Below, piece by piece: positions 30,772-41,053 of a DNA stretch of 64,000 nucleotides. A program made the translations under genes and the position numbers. The notes beneath the pieces were generated by a model that saw only the letters and a list, made by a program, of their open reading frames with translations, had not been told where the DNA came from and did not search any database. The stretch lies in contig JAAZMR010000125.1 of NCBI GenBank assembly GCA_012798695.1, positions 17,340-81,339 of the forward strand, in the 5' to 3' direction. Source of the stretch: Bacillota bacterium. Its GTDB lineage: Bacteria; Bacillota; Limnochordia; DTU087. Numbering within the stretch: position 1 is the first letter of the stretch; the number at the start of each line of letters is the position of its first letter.

Positions 30772-31506
30772 CTACCCCCCGTTCAAGGGATGGAGGCGAA
30801 ATATATCCCAGGGTGTGATAATCCCGAGCAGCTTTTCATTTTTTCTGCCATTAGTGGTAATCAGAATGGCCTCCAGGCGGGGATAGTCATATACCATATG
30901 GTGTTCAAACTCGCTATAGGCATCAAATACTGTCGCATTCTGTGGCAGAAAAGAGACATTATCTCCCCCTGTCTTATCATAGACCATGACATCTGCCACA
31001 GCGATATCTTCAATGACATTCAGCATCACCTTTTCCAGTTCAAAGGTAAGCCATCGAGCAATACAGCGATCTGTCAACAACCCTCTGAACTGATCATCAG
31101 CATCATAGACGGGAAACTGCGTATACCCATGCTCCCGGGCAAGGGCCAGGACATCTAGAATTGAGTCTTCTGAGCAAACAACGTAAACCTCGCGCTGGAA
31201 CTTAGGAATGACTAAGGGAGGCCTTTCCACTATCTCCGCGATCTGTTCTATCCTTTCAACGACACTGGCATGAGGTTCAGCAATGATCTGTTCTGGCTCA
31301 ACCAATTCATGTACTATGGCATTACGCAGCTCCGCAAATTCCAGGAGATCATCGGCGAATTGAGCAAACATGTTGTCCTTGCGCGCAACTCGCCTGACCA
31401 ACTGAGAAAAGCCGACATAATGATCGAGTCTAGCCCGCTTCTGCAGCTGTTTATCGATCCTATTGTAGGCCATAATGAACCGTTCTGAAAGCTGCATATA
31501 AAGCAT
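30772..31506 (-). CDS. CBS-domain protein
   Basis: DVLALAREHGYTQFPVYDADDQFRGLLTDRCIARWL repeat unit and second half LLGIITPWDIFRL; start about 31506. Confidence 0.75.
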   Translation of the reverse strand: MLYMQLSERFIMAYNRIDKQLQKRARLDHYVGFSQLVRRVARKDNMFAQFADDLLEFAELRNAIVHELVEPEQIIAEPHASVVERIEQIAEIVERPPLVIPKFQREVYVVCSEDSILDVLALAREHGYTQFPVYDADDQFRGLLTDRCIARWLTFELEKVMLNVIEDIAVADVMVYDKTGGDNVSFLPQNATVFDAYSEFEHHMVYDYPRLEAILITTNGRKNEKLLGIITPWDIFRLHPLNGG

Positions 31507-31606
31507 CCTCTCTCTCCGCCAAACACCGAAGGCCAAGACTATTAGGCTCCCACTATATATTCTATTCTACATCATTTGATCAGGCCCTGGCTTAACGCAT
31601 AATGAA

Positions 31607-31626
31607 AAACCCCGTTTCCGGGGTTT
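31607..31626 (-). terminator. Rho-independent terminator
   Basis: AAACCCCG tttc CGGGGTTT, minus-strand T-run. Confidence 0.85.
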
Positions 31627-31647
31627 ACCATCTAGCCTAGCAGTCGG

Positions 31648-32070
31648 CTATTTCTTCTTTCCCTTACTCTTCTCTTTAGCATTTTCTTTGAGGGCCTTGA
31701 ATTCTGGCGAACCAGGCTTAATGCCCAATTCCTTGGCCATAGCTCCCCAGCCCTTTTTCTTGTTAACCTTATAAACCTCAACCACTTCATCTACCGGTTT
31801 TTCGGATATCCGGGCTAGCTCAAGACTCACATATACATCACCAGGTTCCATCTGTACCTCCGTGATCAACTGCTCTACTTTGGCTACCGGAACCCCAAAC
31901 TCCACACTCAGCTCTGTCTTGAACAGTCCCAGATCTGCTTTCGCTTGAATGCTCAGTTGCTCAACCCATACACTCAAGTCATCATCGCTTCCCCCGATCT
32001 TCAAGGCGGAAGCCAAGCTAGATATCGATAGTACTAGTACAAGAGCATAGATTAGACTCCTGGTCTTCAT
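31648..32070 (-). CDS. Small exported protein of unknown function
   Basis: Signal peptide MKTRSLIYALVLVLSISSLASA; KKKGWGAMAKELGIKPGSPEFKALKENAK C-terminal motif; start about 32070. Confidence 0.6.
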   Translation of the reverse strand: MKTRSLIYALVLVLSISSLASALKIGGSDDDLSVWVEQLSIQAKADLGLFKTELSVEFGVPVAKVEQLITEVQMEPGDVYVSLELARISEKPVDEVVEVYKVNKKKGWGAMAKELGIKPGSPEFKALKENAKEKSKGKKK

Positions 32071-32232
32071 GATAGCCCACCCTTTCCAGGCAGCAGTGCG
32101 CGTATTAAGCGGAAGCACAAACATCCTCCACCTATATTGATCTACACTAAATCCTACTTAGTTTCCTGTCAAAAGCCTAAAGTAGATAGTCCTGGGCAAA
32201 GGGTCCCGTTCAGGGGGCATCCCCAATATATC

Positions 32233-33276
32233 TTAGCCATTACCGATTTCATCCAGTACTTGTAGAATCACAGGGATAGATTGTCGCCAATTACGGGGAA
32301 TATGTTCGGAAACCTCGAAAGCAAGCCTTCTACCATCCTGGGTACCTTGCCTCGTCATATCCCAAACAACCTGCTTCAATTCATCTGGAGGCAAATCATA
32401 GTGAGAGACATTGATATTGCACCAAAACAACTTATCCGGCCATGCCTCACGACACTCTGCCAGGGTCATATCTCCCTCCGGTGGAATAGTCAATGACTCG
32501 ATCACATCAATAGGCGCTTTGGCAATCAAATCTCTGCACGAAGATAGCTTCCCGTCATAGTGAGTTCCGACGACTTTGCCGGATTGCTGTAATACGGGAA
32601 AATACTTTTCATATAAGGGAATATGAAACCGCCCAAACCTAGCTGGTCCCAGCGTCTCTGCGGTGAAGTTCTCTAGGACTGAGACAAATCGCCCGGGGCC
32701 AGCAGCCACTATTTCAACTGCTCTAGCAAACTGCTCAAGAAGTGCTTCATACAAAGTCATCACTGCATCCTCCAACTCATAAAGATGCAGTGCGAAATTC
32801 TCTAGACCAGCGAAATCTACGAGCATCCGCTGCATAGGTGTTCGCCCTAGAGCAACTAAAGGAATGCCGTATGGGGCTACCTCTTGCTCCACTTCCAGGA
32901 ATCCCTCGTAACAAGGCTCGAGCTCAGTGTTTTCAACTATATACGTCATGATCCGGTAGTCCTCCGCAGTCTCAAGCCAATACTTTTGCATCCATCCCTC
33001 TCTAGAAAGTGCATAGATGTTGCCAAGGGGTGTCTCCAACACCTCCCGTTGGATTACCTTCCCCTCTTTTCTATATGTGTCGGTTATATACTCTATGTTT
33101 TTTCTATAGAAGTTGACCGTAGGGACATGGTAAACCACTCCTAGCCCGGCTGCGAACATGGGTATCCAATCTGGCTCATTAGCAGCATGTCTCCACTCAT
33201 TGTGATAGATAGTGTATGGTATTTTGTCCGGTTTCTCTCCGGCCCAAAAGGCTTCCAACCTTTCCCTAATGTTCAT
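32233..33276 (-). CDS. URO-D superfamily protein (uroporphyrinogen decarboxylase / MtaA-like fold)
   Basis: IRERLEAFWAGEKPDKIPYTIYHNEW, VVGTHYDGKLSSCRDLIAKAPIDVIESLTIPPEGDMTLAECREAWPDKLFWCNI. Confidence 0.75.
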   Translation of the reverse strand: MNIRERLEAFWAGEKPDKIPYTIYHNEWRHAANEPDWIPMFAAGLGVVYHVPTVNFYRKNIEYITDTYRKEGKVIQREVLETPLGNIYALSREGWMQKYWLETAEDYRIMTYIVENTELEPCYEGFLEVEQEVAPYGIPLVALGRTPMQRMLVDFAGLENFALHLYELEDAVMTLYEALLEQFARAVEIVAAGPGRFVSVLENFTAETLGPARFGRFHIPLYEKYFPVLQQSGKVVGTHYDGKLSSCRDLIAKAPIDVIESLTIPPEGDMTLAECREAWPDKLFWCNINVSHYDLPPDELKQVVWDMTRQGTQDGRRLAFEVSEHIPRNWRQSIPVILQVLDEIGNG

Positions 33277-33366
33277 GTGCTGGGGGTAATCCCGATATAG
33301 GGAAGACCCATCTCACCCCTTCCCGGTATTGTGCTTTGGTCACCAATATTTGCATCAGCAGCTCTA

Positions 33367-34425
33367 CTACATCTGGCCATAGTGAAAGGCCTCATCATAC
33401 ATGGCAATGATATTTTCAATCGGAGTAATCGGTTGAATATTGTGGCACGAGGCTAGGATGTAACCAGTCTCTGGCCCCAGAAGATCGATACATGCCCGAA
33501 CCTCTTGACGCACCTCGGCTTCTGTTCCGAAGGGCAAAATAGCCTGGTTTTCCACACCTCCATGGAAGCAAATGCTATCTCCAAAATCTTCTTCTAGCTG
33601 CTGTCTATCCATACCAGGACAGTTCCACTGGACGGGATTGAGGATATCGATTCCGAGTTCAATCAGATCCGGCAGTATCTCACGACAGGCTCCATCATCA
33701 TGATGAAACACAAATAGGTCAAACTCCTTGGCCAAATCGATCAGGCGCTTGTAATGACCATGAAAGAACTCCGAGAACATACTGCGGCTGATCAGAAGCC
33801 CAGTTTGACACCCAAAGTCATCGGTCACCTGCGTTATGTCGGCCTTGCCATCGACTGCCTCGAATTGGCGATAGGCAAACCTATAGAAGAAGTCAACGAT
33901 TTTGCCAATAATATAGTGGGCGAGGTCCGGATTTTCAACCAACATCAATAGGGACTGCTCCAATCCAACCAGCTTGTTGAAGAGATAGAAAGGAGCCGAA
34001 TAACCCACCTCTATGGCATAGTCTGGGTAGTAAGCACCAATTGACTGGGCCAAGCTCTCGTAATCAAACCACTCTACTTTTGGGAATTCATAGGCATCGA
34101 CATCGGCAAAGGTCCGAGCATGACCCAAAGGATGATAAACCATTTCCTCGTATACACCGGTCCCATAAAGCTGCAGCTTGTACTCAATCCCCCAGTAGTC
34201 CCTGACAATACCAGGTCTACCGCTTGCCAAGGTCGGACCAATGTACCTGGGGCTGATGGTCACGATCTTATCCACATGCAATTTGTGCCATAACTCCCTG
34301 GCAGTATTGACACCCAGATGCTTCTTCAGATCGTGTATGACCTCTGGGGTAGCCCAAAAATCTGTGGGTATTCGATCTAACGTCTGCAGCTGAATAGCCT
34401 GCAGGATCCTCTCTCGACTGTTCAT
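33367..34425 (-). CDS. URO-D superfamily protein
   Basis: MNSRERILQAIQLQTLDRIPTDFWA, FVFHHDDGACREILPDLIELGIDILNPVQWNCPGMD, SICFHGGVENQAILPFGT, GYILASCHNIQPITPIENI. Confidence 0.88.
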   Translation of the reverse strand: MNSRERILQAIQLQTLDRIPTDFWATPEVIHDLKKHLGVNTARELWHKLHVDKIVTISPRYIGPTLASGRPGIVRDYWGIEYKLQLYGTGVYEEMVYHPLGHARTFADVDAYEFPKVEWFDYESLAQSIGAYYPDYAIEVGYSAPFYLFNKLVGLEQSLLMLVENPDLAHYIIGKIVDFFYRFAYRQFEAVDGKADITQVTDDFGCQTGLLISRSMFSEFFHGHYKRLIDLAKEFDLFVFHHDDGACREILPDLIELGIDILNPVQWNCPGMDRQQLEEDFGDSICFHGGVENQAILPFGTEAEVRQEVRACIDLLGPETGYILASCHNIQPITPIENIIAMYDEAFHYGQM

Positions 34426-34452
34426 GACGTAGAGTTTCCTCTCTAGTTTACA

Positions 34453-35427
34453 TTAGTACTCCCAATCAGTGCGAAGAAAGCGCATCTGGATAAGTGTAAT
34501 GATCATTATGATAACGAAAAGGACCCATGCCAGGGTGGAGGCATATCCCATCTCTAGGTAACGAATACCCCGTTCATAGATGTACATAGCCAATACTCTA
34601 CTAGCGTGCACTGGTCCACCACTAGTCATGACATATACCTGGGTAAAGATTTGCAGTGTACCAATCACACTGGTTACGAGAACAAAGGTAAAGGCCGGCC
34701 GCAGCAAAGGTAAGGTAATATGCCTTGTCATCTTCCAGCCACTAGCTCCATCAAGCCGCGCTGCCTCGTAGTAGAAATCGGGAATACCCTTTAGTGCTGC
34801 CAAGAAGATCACCGCGTTGAACCCGACACTTTTCCAAATAGTAAAGACAGCAATACTGGGTTTGACTAGTTTTGTATCCAAAAGCCAACGTTTGGTAGAA
34901 AAACCCAGTGCATATAAGGCAAAATTGAATAAGCCCCTTGACGGATGGTATAGCCACATCCAAATGGCCGCACAGGCCACCATTGAGGTAATAACAGGGA
35001 CAAAGTAGGCAGTCGTAAAGACCGCCCGCATACGTTCACTCAGGTGGTTTAGTGCCAGAGCAATGACAAAGGAGATGATCAATGCTCCCGGTATAATATA
35101 GACAGTTAGCAGGAATGTGTTCTGTAAAGTAGTTACAACCAGAGGGTCAGCTAACAGTGTGCGATAGTTCTCTAGGCCAATAAACTGGTTGTTCTGCCCA
35201 ATGGGATTATAATCCATGAAAGTCCATATGAATGATGACAACAGTGGATAGAACAGAAACACTAGATAGTAAATTAGTATGGGGCCGAGGAAGAGAACAA
35301 TGAAGCCTCGTTTCCGTGATTTCTCTGTCTCCAAGAATCTACGCCTTTGTCTCAGTGCATCCACCCCCGAAATAAGACAGTTAAGGTTCATCAAGCAGGT
35401 GCAGGAGATATTCCTACACCTGCTCAT
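34453..35427 (-). CDS. Carbohydrate ABC permease, MalF/CUT1 type
   Basis: PDFYYEAARLDGASGWKMTRHITLPLLRPAFTFVLV; YVMTSGGPVHASRVL; true start probably about 35364. Confidence 0.92.
   Translation of the reverse strand: MSRCRNISCTCLMNLNCLISGVDALRQRRRFLETEKSRKRGFIVLFLGPILIYYLVFLFYPLLSSFIWTFMDYNPIGQNNQFIGLENYRTLLADPLVVTTLQNTFLLTVYIIPGALIISFVIALALNHLSERMRAVFTTAYFVPVITSMVACAAIWMWLYHPSRGLFNFALYALGFSTKRWLLDTKLVKPSIAVFTIWKSVGFNAVIFLAALKGIPDFYYEAARLDGASGWKMTRHITLPLLRPAFTFVLVTSVIGTLQIFTQVYVMTSGGPVHASRVLAMYIYERGIRYLEMGYASTLAWVLFVIIMIITLIQMRFLRTDWEY
35394..35424 (-). terminator. Intercistronic stem-loop 3' of SBP
   Basis: AGCAGGTGcAGGA ... TCCTaCACCTGCT, 13-bp arms, one mismatch. Confidence 0.55.
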
Positions 35428-35450
35428 TGCTAGTTCATGCAGACTGGGAC

Positions 35451-36728
35451 CTACTTCTTGTGAAGTTTGTTGATCATGTCATTGCTCATATCGGTCATGG
35501 TTTTTAGCGCGTCATCAATAGTCTTCTCTCCATGGAATACCGCCCGCATCTCCGGAGTGACAATCAGCCAGATGAACTGATCGACATCGATAACCAGGTG
35601 TGCGCCCATGTCCACGCCATGGTGAGCGACATCCAGGGTCTCTTCGTAATCAAAATCCGGGTCGGTCGCGAAGGCTTTGAGTGTGGGAACAGTCCCAGTA
35701 GTGAAGTTCCATGGTTTCATATTTTCTGGTCGCATCGCGAATTCCACGAACTTCCAGGCTGCTTCTGGATTCTTCGAGCGCCGGCTGACGGCAAGCCCCC
35801 AACCACCCTTAACCGGGAACTTGGGCTCAGTACCGAAGAATGGTGGAAGATTGAGCCGGACATAGCGTAATCCTTCTACTTCCTTGTCAATAACCGGCTT
35901 ATACCAGGGTCCGCCTATCGTAGCAGCAGCTGTCTGCTCCATGAACATTTGGTGCCGGCTGGGCAGGGTTACGGCATGCAGTTTGTCCCTGTCGAGAGCA
36001 TCCAAGAAGAACTGAAGCGCATTCCTAGCTTCAGGAGTCTCAAAGTTGACCCTAGTATTCTCGAAGTCGCGATAATCTCCACCCTGTTGGAAGATCATAG
36101 CAAAGAAGTCTGAGTGTTCGTGGCAATTGACCATTCCCAGACCTGCTTGCATGATATTCCCTGCGTGGTCGGTCATGGTCAGCTTCTTACAGAATTCTGC
36201 TAGTTCCGTCCAGGTCTCTCCACAACGCCGAGACTCGATCCAGCTCTGCGGTATTTCAAGACCAGCCATTTCAACTAGATCTAGATTAAAGAGAGCTCCT
36301 GTACCCGCCACGTTGAAATCGAAGGGGATACCATAGTACTTTCCTTCCCAGGCATAGCTAGCAAGAGTTACAGGCCAGAAAGCTTCATTCATCTGAGCTG
36401 GGGTCATGAGATACTCGGGAATCTCTGCCAATAGACCTTCCTGTGCATACCGTAAGAGCATGGAACCAAGTATGTCCACGACATCTGGCTCCGTCCCGGC
36501 GGCATAGGCGGACATGACTTTATCACCAAAGTCCGGTAGAACCTCGACTTGAACCTCAATATTGGGATATTCCTTTTCAAAGTCGGCTACCAGCTTACTC
36601 CATGCTTCTACCCATGCAACATTACTATGGTGCCAAAAGGTAATAGTCGTCTTGGCAGCCAATGCACTACTGCCAATAAGCAAGAGACTCAAGCCCAGGA
36701 CAATTGCTATACAGGCTTTTCTTTTCAT
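35451..36728 (-). CDS. Extracellular sugar-binding protein (SBP_bac_1)
   Basis: MKRKACIAIVLGLSLLLIGSSALA signal peptide; TTITFWHHSNVAWVEAWSKLVADFEKEYPNIEVQV. Confidence 0.93.
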   Translation of the reverse strand: MKRKACIAIVLGLSLLLIGSSALAAKTTITFWHHSNVAWVEAWSKLVADFEKEYPNIEVQVEVLPDFGDKVMSAYAAGTEPDVVDILGSMLLRYAQEGLLAEIPEYLMTPAQMNEAFWPVTLASYAWEGKYYGIPFDFNVAGTGALFNLDLVEMAGLEIPQSWIESRRCGETWTELAEFCKKLTMTDHAGNIMQAGLGMVNCHEHSDFFAMIFQQGGDYRDFENTRVNFETPEARNALQFFLDALDRDKLHAVTLPSRHQMFMEQTAAATIGGPWYKPVIDKEVEGLRYVRLNLPPFFGTEPKFPVKGGWGLAVSRRSKNPEAAWKFVEFAMRPENMKPWNFTTGTVPTLKAFATDPDFDYEETLDVAHHGVDMGAHLVIDVDQFIWLIVTPEMRAVFHGEKTIDDALKTMTDMSNDMINKLHKK

Positions 36729-36801
36729 CTTACTTCTCCTCTCATAAAGCACCTATTCCAGACGTTCAGAAAGAGTAGAACTCGAGCATCGCCACCCCCC
36801 A

Positions 36802-37638
36802 TCATTTGATGCCGGTTAATGTAATCCCCTCAACAAAATAGCGCTGTGCACTCAGAAATACTATGAATACCGGTATCACAGCCATAGTAGCTGCAGCCAT
36901 GATCAGGTCATTCCTTACTCCCCGTTGGTGAATGAACATCGCCAACCCCAAGGGCAGTGTCCTCATCTCTGTCTTGGAGACGATGATTAGGGGCCACATA
37001 AAAGAATCCCAATTGTTCATGAACGTAAAGATCCCGAGGCTAGCTAGAGCCGGCTTGATCAGCGGTAACACCACCTGCCAATATATGCGAAAATGCCCGG
37101 CCCCATCGATGCGGGCAGCCTCTATAAGGTCTCTCGGCACAGAGTGCATGAATTGCTTCATCATGAAGATCCCAAAGGTGCTTACTGGGCCCCATAGCAT
37201 CAAGCCAGCATATGTGTTGGGAAGGTGCAAATCTATGGCTACCTTATAAAGAGGGATCATGATCACTTGAAAGGGGATCATCATTGTGGACAAGATCGCT
37301 GCAAATATTACGTCCCTCCCCCTAAACTCATAATGATGAAATATATGGCCCGCGATAGAACTTGTAAACAGGGCCAGTAGGGTGACTGTGATACCGGTTA
37401 TGAGGCTGTTCAGGTAATAGCGGAAGAAAGGTATTGATTCGAGGACAGTAATATAGTTCTTCAAGCTTGGTGACTGAGGCCAAAACGTGGGCGGCATTCG
37501 CATGATCTCAACATTAGGCTTAAACGACCCCAAGACCATCCACACAAAAGGGCCCACGCTTATAACAGCCCCTACAACAAGAATCGCATAATATAAGAGT
37601 GCCTGGATATTGGTTTTGGTATTGCGAATCATCTTCAC
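36802..37638 (-). CDS. Carbohydrate ABC permease, MalG/CUT1 type
   Basis: GPFVWMVLGSFKPNVEIM; PRDLIEAARIDGAGHFRIYWQVVLPLIKPALA. Confidence 0.92.
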   Translation of the reverse strand: MKMIRNTKTNIQALLYYAILVVGAVISVGPFVWMVLGSFKPNVEIMRMPPTFWPQSPSLKNYITVLESIPFFRYYLNSLITGITVTLLALFTSSIAGHIFHHYEFRGRDVIFAAILSTMMIPFQVIMIPLYKVAIDLHLPNTYAGLMLWGPVSTFGIFMMKQFMHSVPRDLIEAARIDGAGHFRIYWQVVLPLIKPALASLGIFTFMNNWDSFMWPLIIVSKTEMRTLPLGLAMFIHQRGVRNDLIMAAATMAVIPVFIVFLSAQRYFVEGITLTGIK

Positions 37639-37916
37639 TCTCCTTCCACTTTCTCTGTTATCTGCTTAGTTGCTATTCTTCCCCATTCAAGATCTGATTC
37701 CTGCCATCCGATCTTACTTTCGGATTTCCCGTATATTATCTGGTTTCCTCTCAATCTTTCTGCAATACAAATCGCATCCCCATATCCAATACCAGAGATC
37801 AACTCCCTGGCCAAAGTCCGAGGCTGCTCGGTGCATGTAATCTGCTACTGGCAGCTACCGGTGATGGTCCCACTTAGCCCCGGTCATTTCAGAAAAAGCC
37901 GGCGGGCAATAACAAG

Positions 37917-37941
37917 AGGAACCCCTGCCTGAGAGGTTCCT
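37917..37941 (-). terminator. Weak terminator-like hairpin 3' of GH operon
   Basis: AGGAACC ... GGTTCCT. Confidence 0.45.
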
Positions 37942-38020
37942 TCATTGTTTCGATGAATAGCATTTTGTTTCATTTCATACTAGATGGAGCCAGAGGGTGC
38001 TCACGTTCTGGGTAATCTAT

Positions 38021-41017
38021 CTACCGTAATACCAATAGGACATCCCCAGTTAATCCAGCATCCATGGCCTTGACTTCCAGCATATTGTACAGAGAATTGG
38101 TCACCACAAATTGCAGAGTATTCTGCCCCAGCCGCAGATGGCTGGTTACATCTATGGTAAAGGGCTCCCATAGAAGGGCACCCACATACTGATTATTAAC
38201 CGAGACTTCTACCATATCCCCTACTCCGGTAAATTTGAGTAAAGCCTCCTGGAAAACTGGCAGATCGTCAGGTATTTCACAGATCATCTGCAGAAGACCG
38301 GGCCCCGAGTAATATGGATAACCATGTCTCGTCCAGACCCCATCGGGTAAGGTCATTTCGCGATTATATGGTTCCAATCTGTCTTCTTTGACAATGAAAT
38401 CTCCGATCAGATACACAGGCTGGCGCAGTGACTGCAACTCAGCCAAGAATCCCGAGAAAATAATCTGGATGCGGTTAGCTCCCTCCTGAACGAAAGCTTG
38501 CAGTGAGGCGAAGAGTGCCTCCTGATCTAGATACTTGCCTCTCTGGAAATCAGCAACTCGATGATCGTTGACTAAGATATATGCCTGCTGTCTGCCATCG
38601 CCTCGCAGCCAAGCTGGGTCTAGGCCATCCACGATCATGCCCATATTCTCGATAGGGCCCTTCACTATAAACTCGTGTTCATAGGTGCCGACTTGGGTGC
38701 GAAAACCATCTGCATCGCTTTCCACCTTCCAGTCAAATGTCCATATCGTGAGGGGCAAAACATTTGGTTCTGCCGGAATAAAGTGAAAGGGGCCATCCAG
38801 CTGAATAACCCTTTCTTGTCCATGGAAAGCCTTCCTGGAGAGCGGCATAGCACCATAGCGTGTCTCGGGAACTACTAGATAGACTCTGGATTCACCGGGA
38901 TGAAGCTGTTCACGAATGACAGTAGTCCGGCCTTCTCCTAGCGCTTCCACCAGGCTATATGTATCAGTTTCGGCATCCCAAGTATAGATTACCCCACTGG
39001 CACTGAGTCGAACTAGGGCATCATATACTGTATCCAGAGAAGTATTCACCAAGAGATAGATGTCCTCATCGCCCTTGACATAGTGGTAACCGACAATCTC
39101 GTCTATCTCTACCCCATCCGCATCTTGGATGGATAAATCTCGCTCGATGCCAGATAGAGCTTGATCCACCAATTGACAGGCATGGCTGTTACTGGCAGCC
39201 TCGGTCAAATCAATGAACCTAGCACCTGCCTCTAAGAGAGACTCAAACTCGGCGGATAGCTTAGGCGCTTGCCCTTTTTCCCGCAACACCTGCGGCAATG
39301 CCCCTGTCATGACGAGCCTCCCTCCAGATTCAACAAACGCCTTGATCTGGTCAACAGTCTTCCTCTCCAGTACGATACACCTAGGCAAGATCAAAGCTTT
39401 GAACTTCTCAAACGGCCTTTGGCCAGGCTCACCAACCACCAGCTGTCCATCAGCAACCTGTGCAGCCTGAAGAATCTCCTCACTGATATAATCAAAATCT
39501 CGATGGAGCCTCAGCAGACAGCGGCTGAGTGTGTCAAAATCCGCCTCTATCTGGAGGGCAGTCTCTGTCTGATTTGGGTTGATAGCTGCCCACATGGACT
39601 TAACAGGATAGAGTACCGCTACATCGGCTGCATGCCTCCCCCCGGAAAACCGCTGACACATACGCGCAGCATAATCAGCAAATACTCGATAATGATTCCA
39701 TAAGGGAGAGTGGTGGGATTGGCTGGGAGTTGCCTCCCATTTCCTAAACCCTTCAATCGAATAGTAATAGGCATGTGGGACAAAATAGTTGGCACCCAGG
39801 GCTATCTGCCAGTCAAATAGCCGCTTGAGAGTCTTGAAATTAAGCCGCCAGCCATCGGCCACACCAAAGGCTTCAGAAAGCACTCGATCCTTGCCGAGCA
39901 GATGCCCGGCAGAACTAGCGAATTTGAGGCCCACTAGGTTATCTAAACGCGTGTCTTCTGACCAGGTCTGATTGAACAAATGGTCATATCCGGCATAGTC
40001 CATCTCATCAGTGACAGCAAAAAAGTCCATCTGCTGGAAGACCTGATAAAACAGCTCTCCTTCGGCATTGACATGGCCGACACTGAGCAGATCGTGTTGC
40101 CGGCAAAAATCTCGGATCTGCCGGAAGAAAGCATTCTTATAAAGGCGCAAAATGGTGCTGTAGAAATCGCAGCGGATTTTGGCTGTCCGAGGGCCGGCAT
40201 CATAGAAAAGCGCCGGTAAGCAATCCTTGAGGGGATAGTGATGCTCGCTTTCGAATTCCTGCGGCAGAGTCGGAGTCCAAGGCAAAGCCCCCAGCAAGCC
40301 TGAATCAGCCAGGGAAAAAGAATCTAAACTGTAATTACAAGCTGGCTCATCCGTGAAAAATCCCTTGATCACACTACCTATATATGGTGCAAACATTTCA
40401 CTGTACGTCACGTGGGTAAGCTCGATGAATCGCTGGATGGCTGCTTTATTCAGGGTATCTACATATCCGCCGCCAAAATACCCGCGATAGAAGGTACGGG
40501 CAAGAACCAACACTCTCCAGTGCCCGGCTGGAGCCTGCCAGCAGAGCCTGCCTTCCCTGACTGAAGAGGTAATATCCACCATTTTCTTGCAGTTAACACT
40601 GCGTCTTTCCCGATTAAGGGGCACTGCCAGTGCCCAGATCAAGCCATCGGAAAGTTCGACATCCTGTGAGATGCGCATAGGCCCTTTTACATCAAAACTA
40701 GTGGCAAGATGCAGAAAAGACATCCTGTGATCGGGGTTCTCTTCAATTACCCTGTTATTACAGGTTCCACTCGGCCAGTTACAGTCATCATAGAGCCATA
40801 CTTCCAGGCCGAGTGCCTTGGCCGTATCAAGGGCGTGTCTTACACATCCCATCCATTCAGGACCCAGATAAGGTACTAAAAGTCCATGGCGGGCATGGAT
40901 ATAGACACCCCCCATCCCTTGCTCTTGCATCTCTCGCAACTGAAATTCCAACTCAGCCGGCTCCAATTTGTGATTCCAAAACCAAAAAGGGGCTAACCGA
41001 TCTCTGCTGGCAATCAT
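38021..41017 (-). CDS. Large glycoside hydrolase, GH106-like
   Basis: APFWFWNHKLEPAELEFQLREMQEQGMGGVYIHARHGL, YDDCNWPSGT; same family as 4245-7127. Confidence 0.75.
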   Translation of the reverse strand: MIASRDRLAPFWFWNHKLEPAELEFQLREMQEQGMGGVYIHARHGLLVPYLGPEWMGCVRHALDTAKALGLEVWLYDDCNWPSGTCNNRVIEENPDHRMSFLHLATSFDVKGPMRISQDVELSDGLIWALAVPLNRERRSVNCKKMVDITSSVREGRLCWQAPAGHWRVLVLARTFYRGYFGGGYVDTLNKAAIQRFIELTHVTYSEMFAPYIGSVIKGFFTDEPACNYSLDSFSLADSGLLGALPWTPTLPQEFESEHHYPLKDCLPALFYDAGPRTAKIRCDFYSTILRLYKNAFFRQIRDFCRQHDLLSVGHVNAEGELFYQVFQQMDFFAVTDEMDYAGYDHLFNQTWSEDTRLDNLVGLKFASSAGHLLGKDRVLSEAFGVADGWRLNFKTLKRLFDWQIALGANYFVPHAYYYSIEGFRKWEATPSQSHHSPLWNHYRVFADYAARMCQRFSGGRHAADVAVLYPVKSMWAAINPNQTETALQIEADFDTLSRCLLRLHRDFDYISEEILQAAQVADGQLVVGEPGQRPFEKFKALILPRCIVLERKTVDQIKAFVESGGRLVMTGALPQVLREKGQAPKLSAEFESLLEAGARFIDLTEAASNSHACQLVDQALSGIERDLSIQDADGVEIDEIVGYHYVKGDEDIYLLVNTSLDTVYDALVRLSASGVIYTWDAETDTYSLVEALGEGRTTVIREQLHPGESRVYLVVPETRYGAMPLSRKAFHGQERVIQLDGPFHFIPAEPNVLPLTIWTFDWKVESDADGFRTQVGTYEHEFIVKGPIENMGMIVDGLDPAWLRGDGRQQAYILVNDHRVADFQRGKYLDQEALFASLQAFVQEGANRIQIIFSGFLAELQSLRQPVYLIGDFIVKEDRLEPYNREMTLPDGVWTRHGYPYYSGPGLLQMICEIPDDLPVFQEALLKFTGVGDMVEVSVNNQYVGALLWEPFTIDVTSHLRLGQNTLQFVVTNSLYNMLEVKAMDAGLTGDVLLVLR

Positions 41018-41053
41018 CCAAGCTTACCTCCCTAAGTGAATCGTCCTCAGTTT

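Noticed and set aside
37911-37945. CTGAGA-containing hairpin considered as a TPP riboswitch
   Set aside because: Only the short CTGAGA string is present; the remaining THI-box blocks are missing. Scored as a weak terminator.
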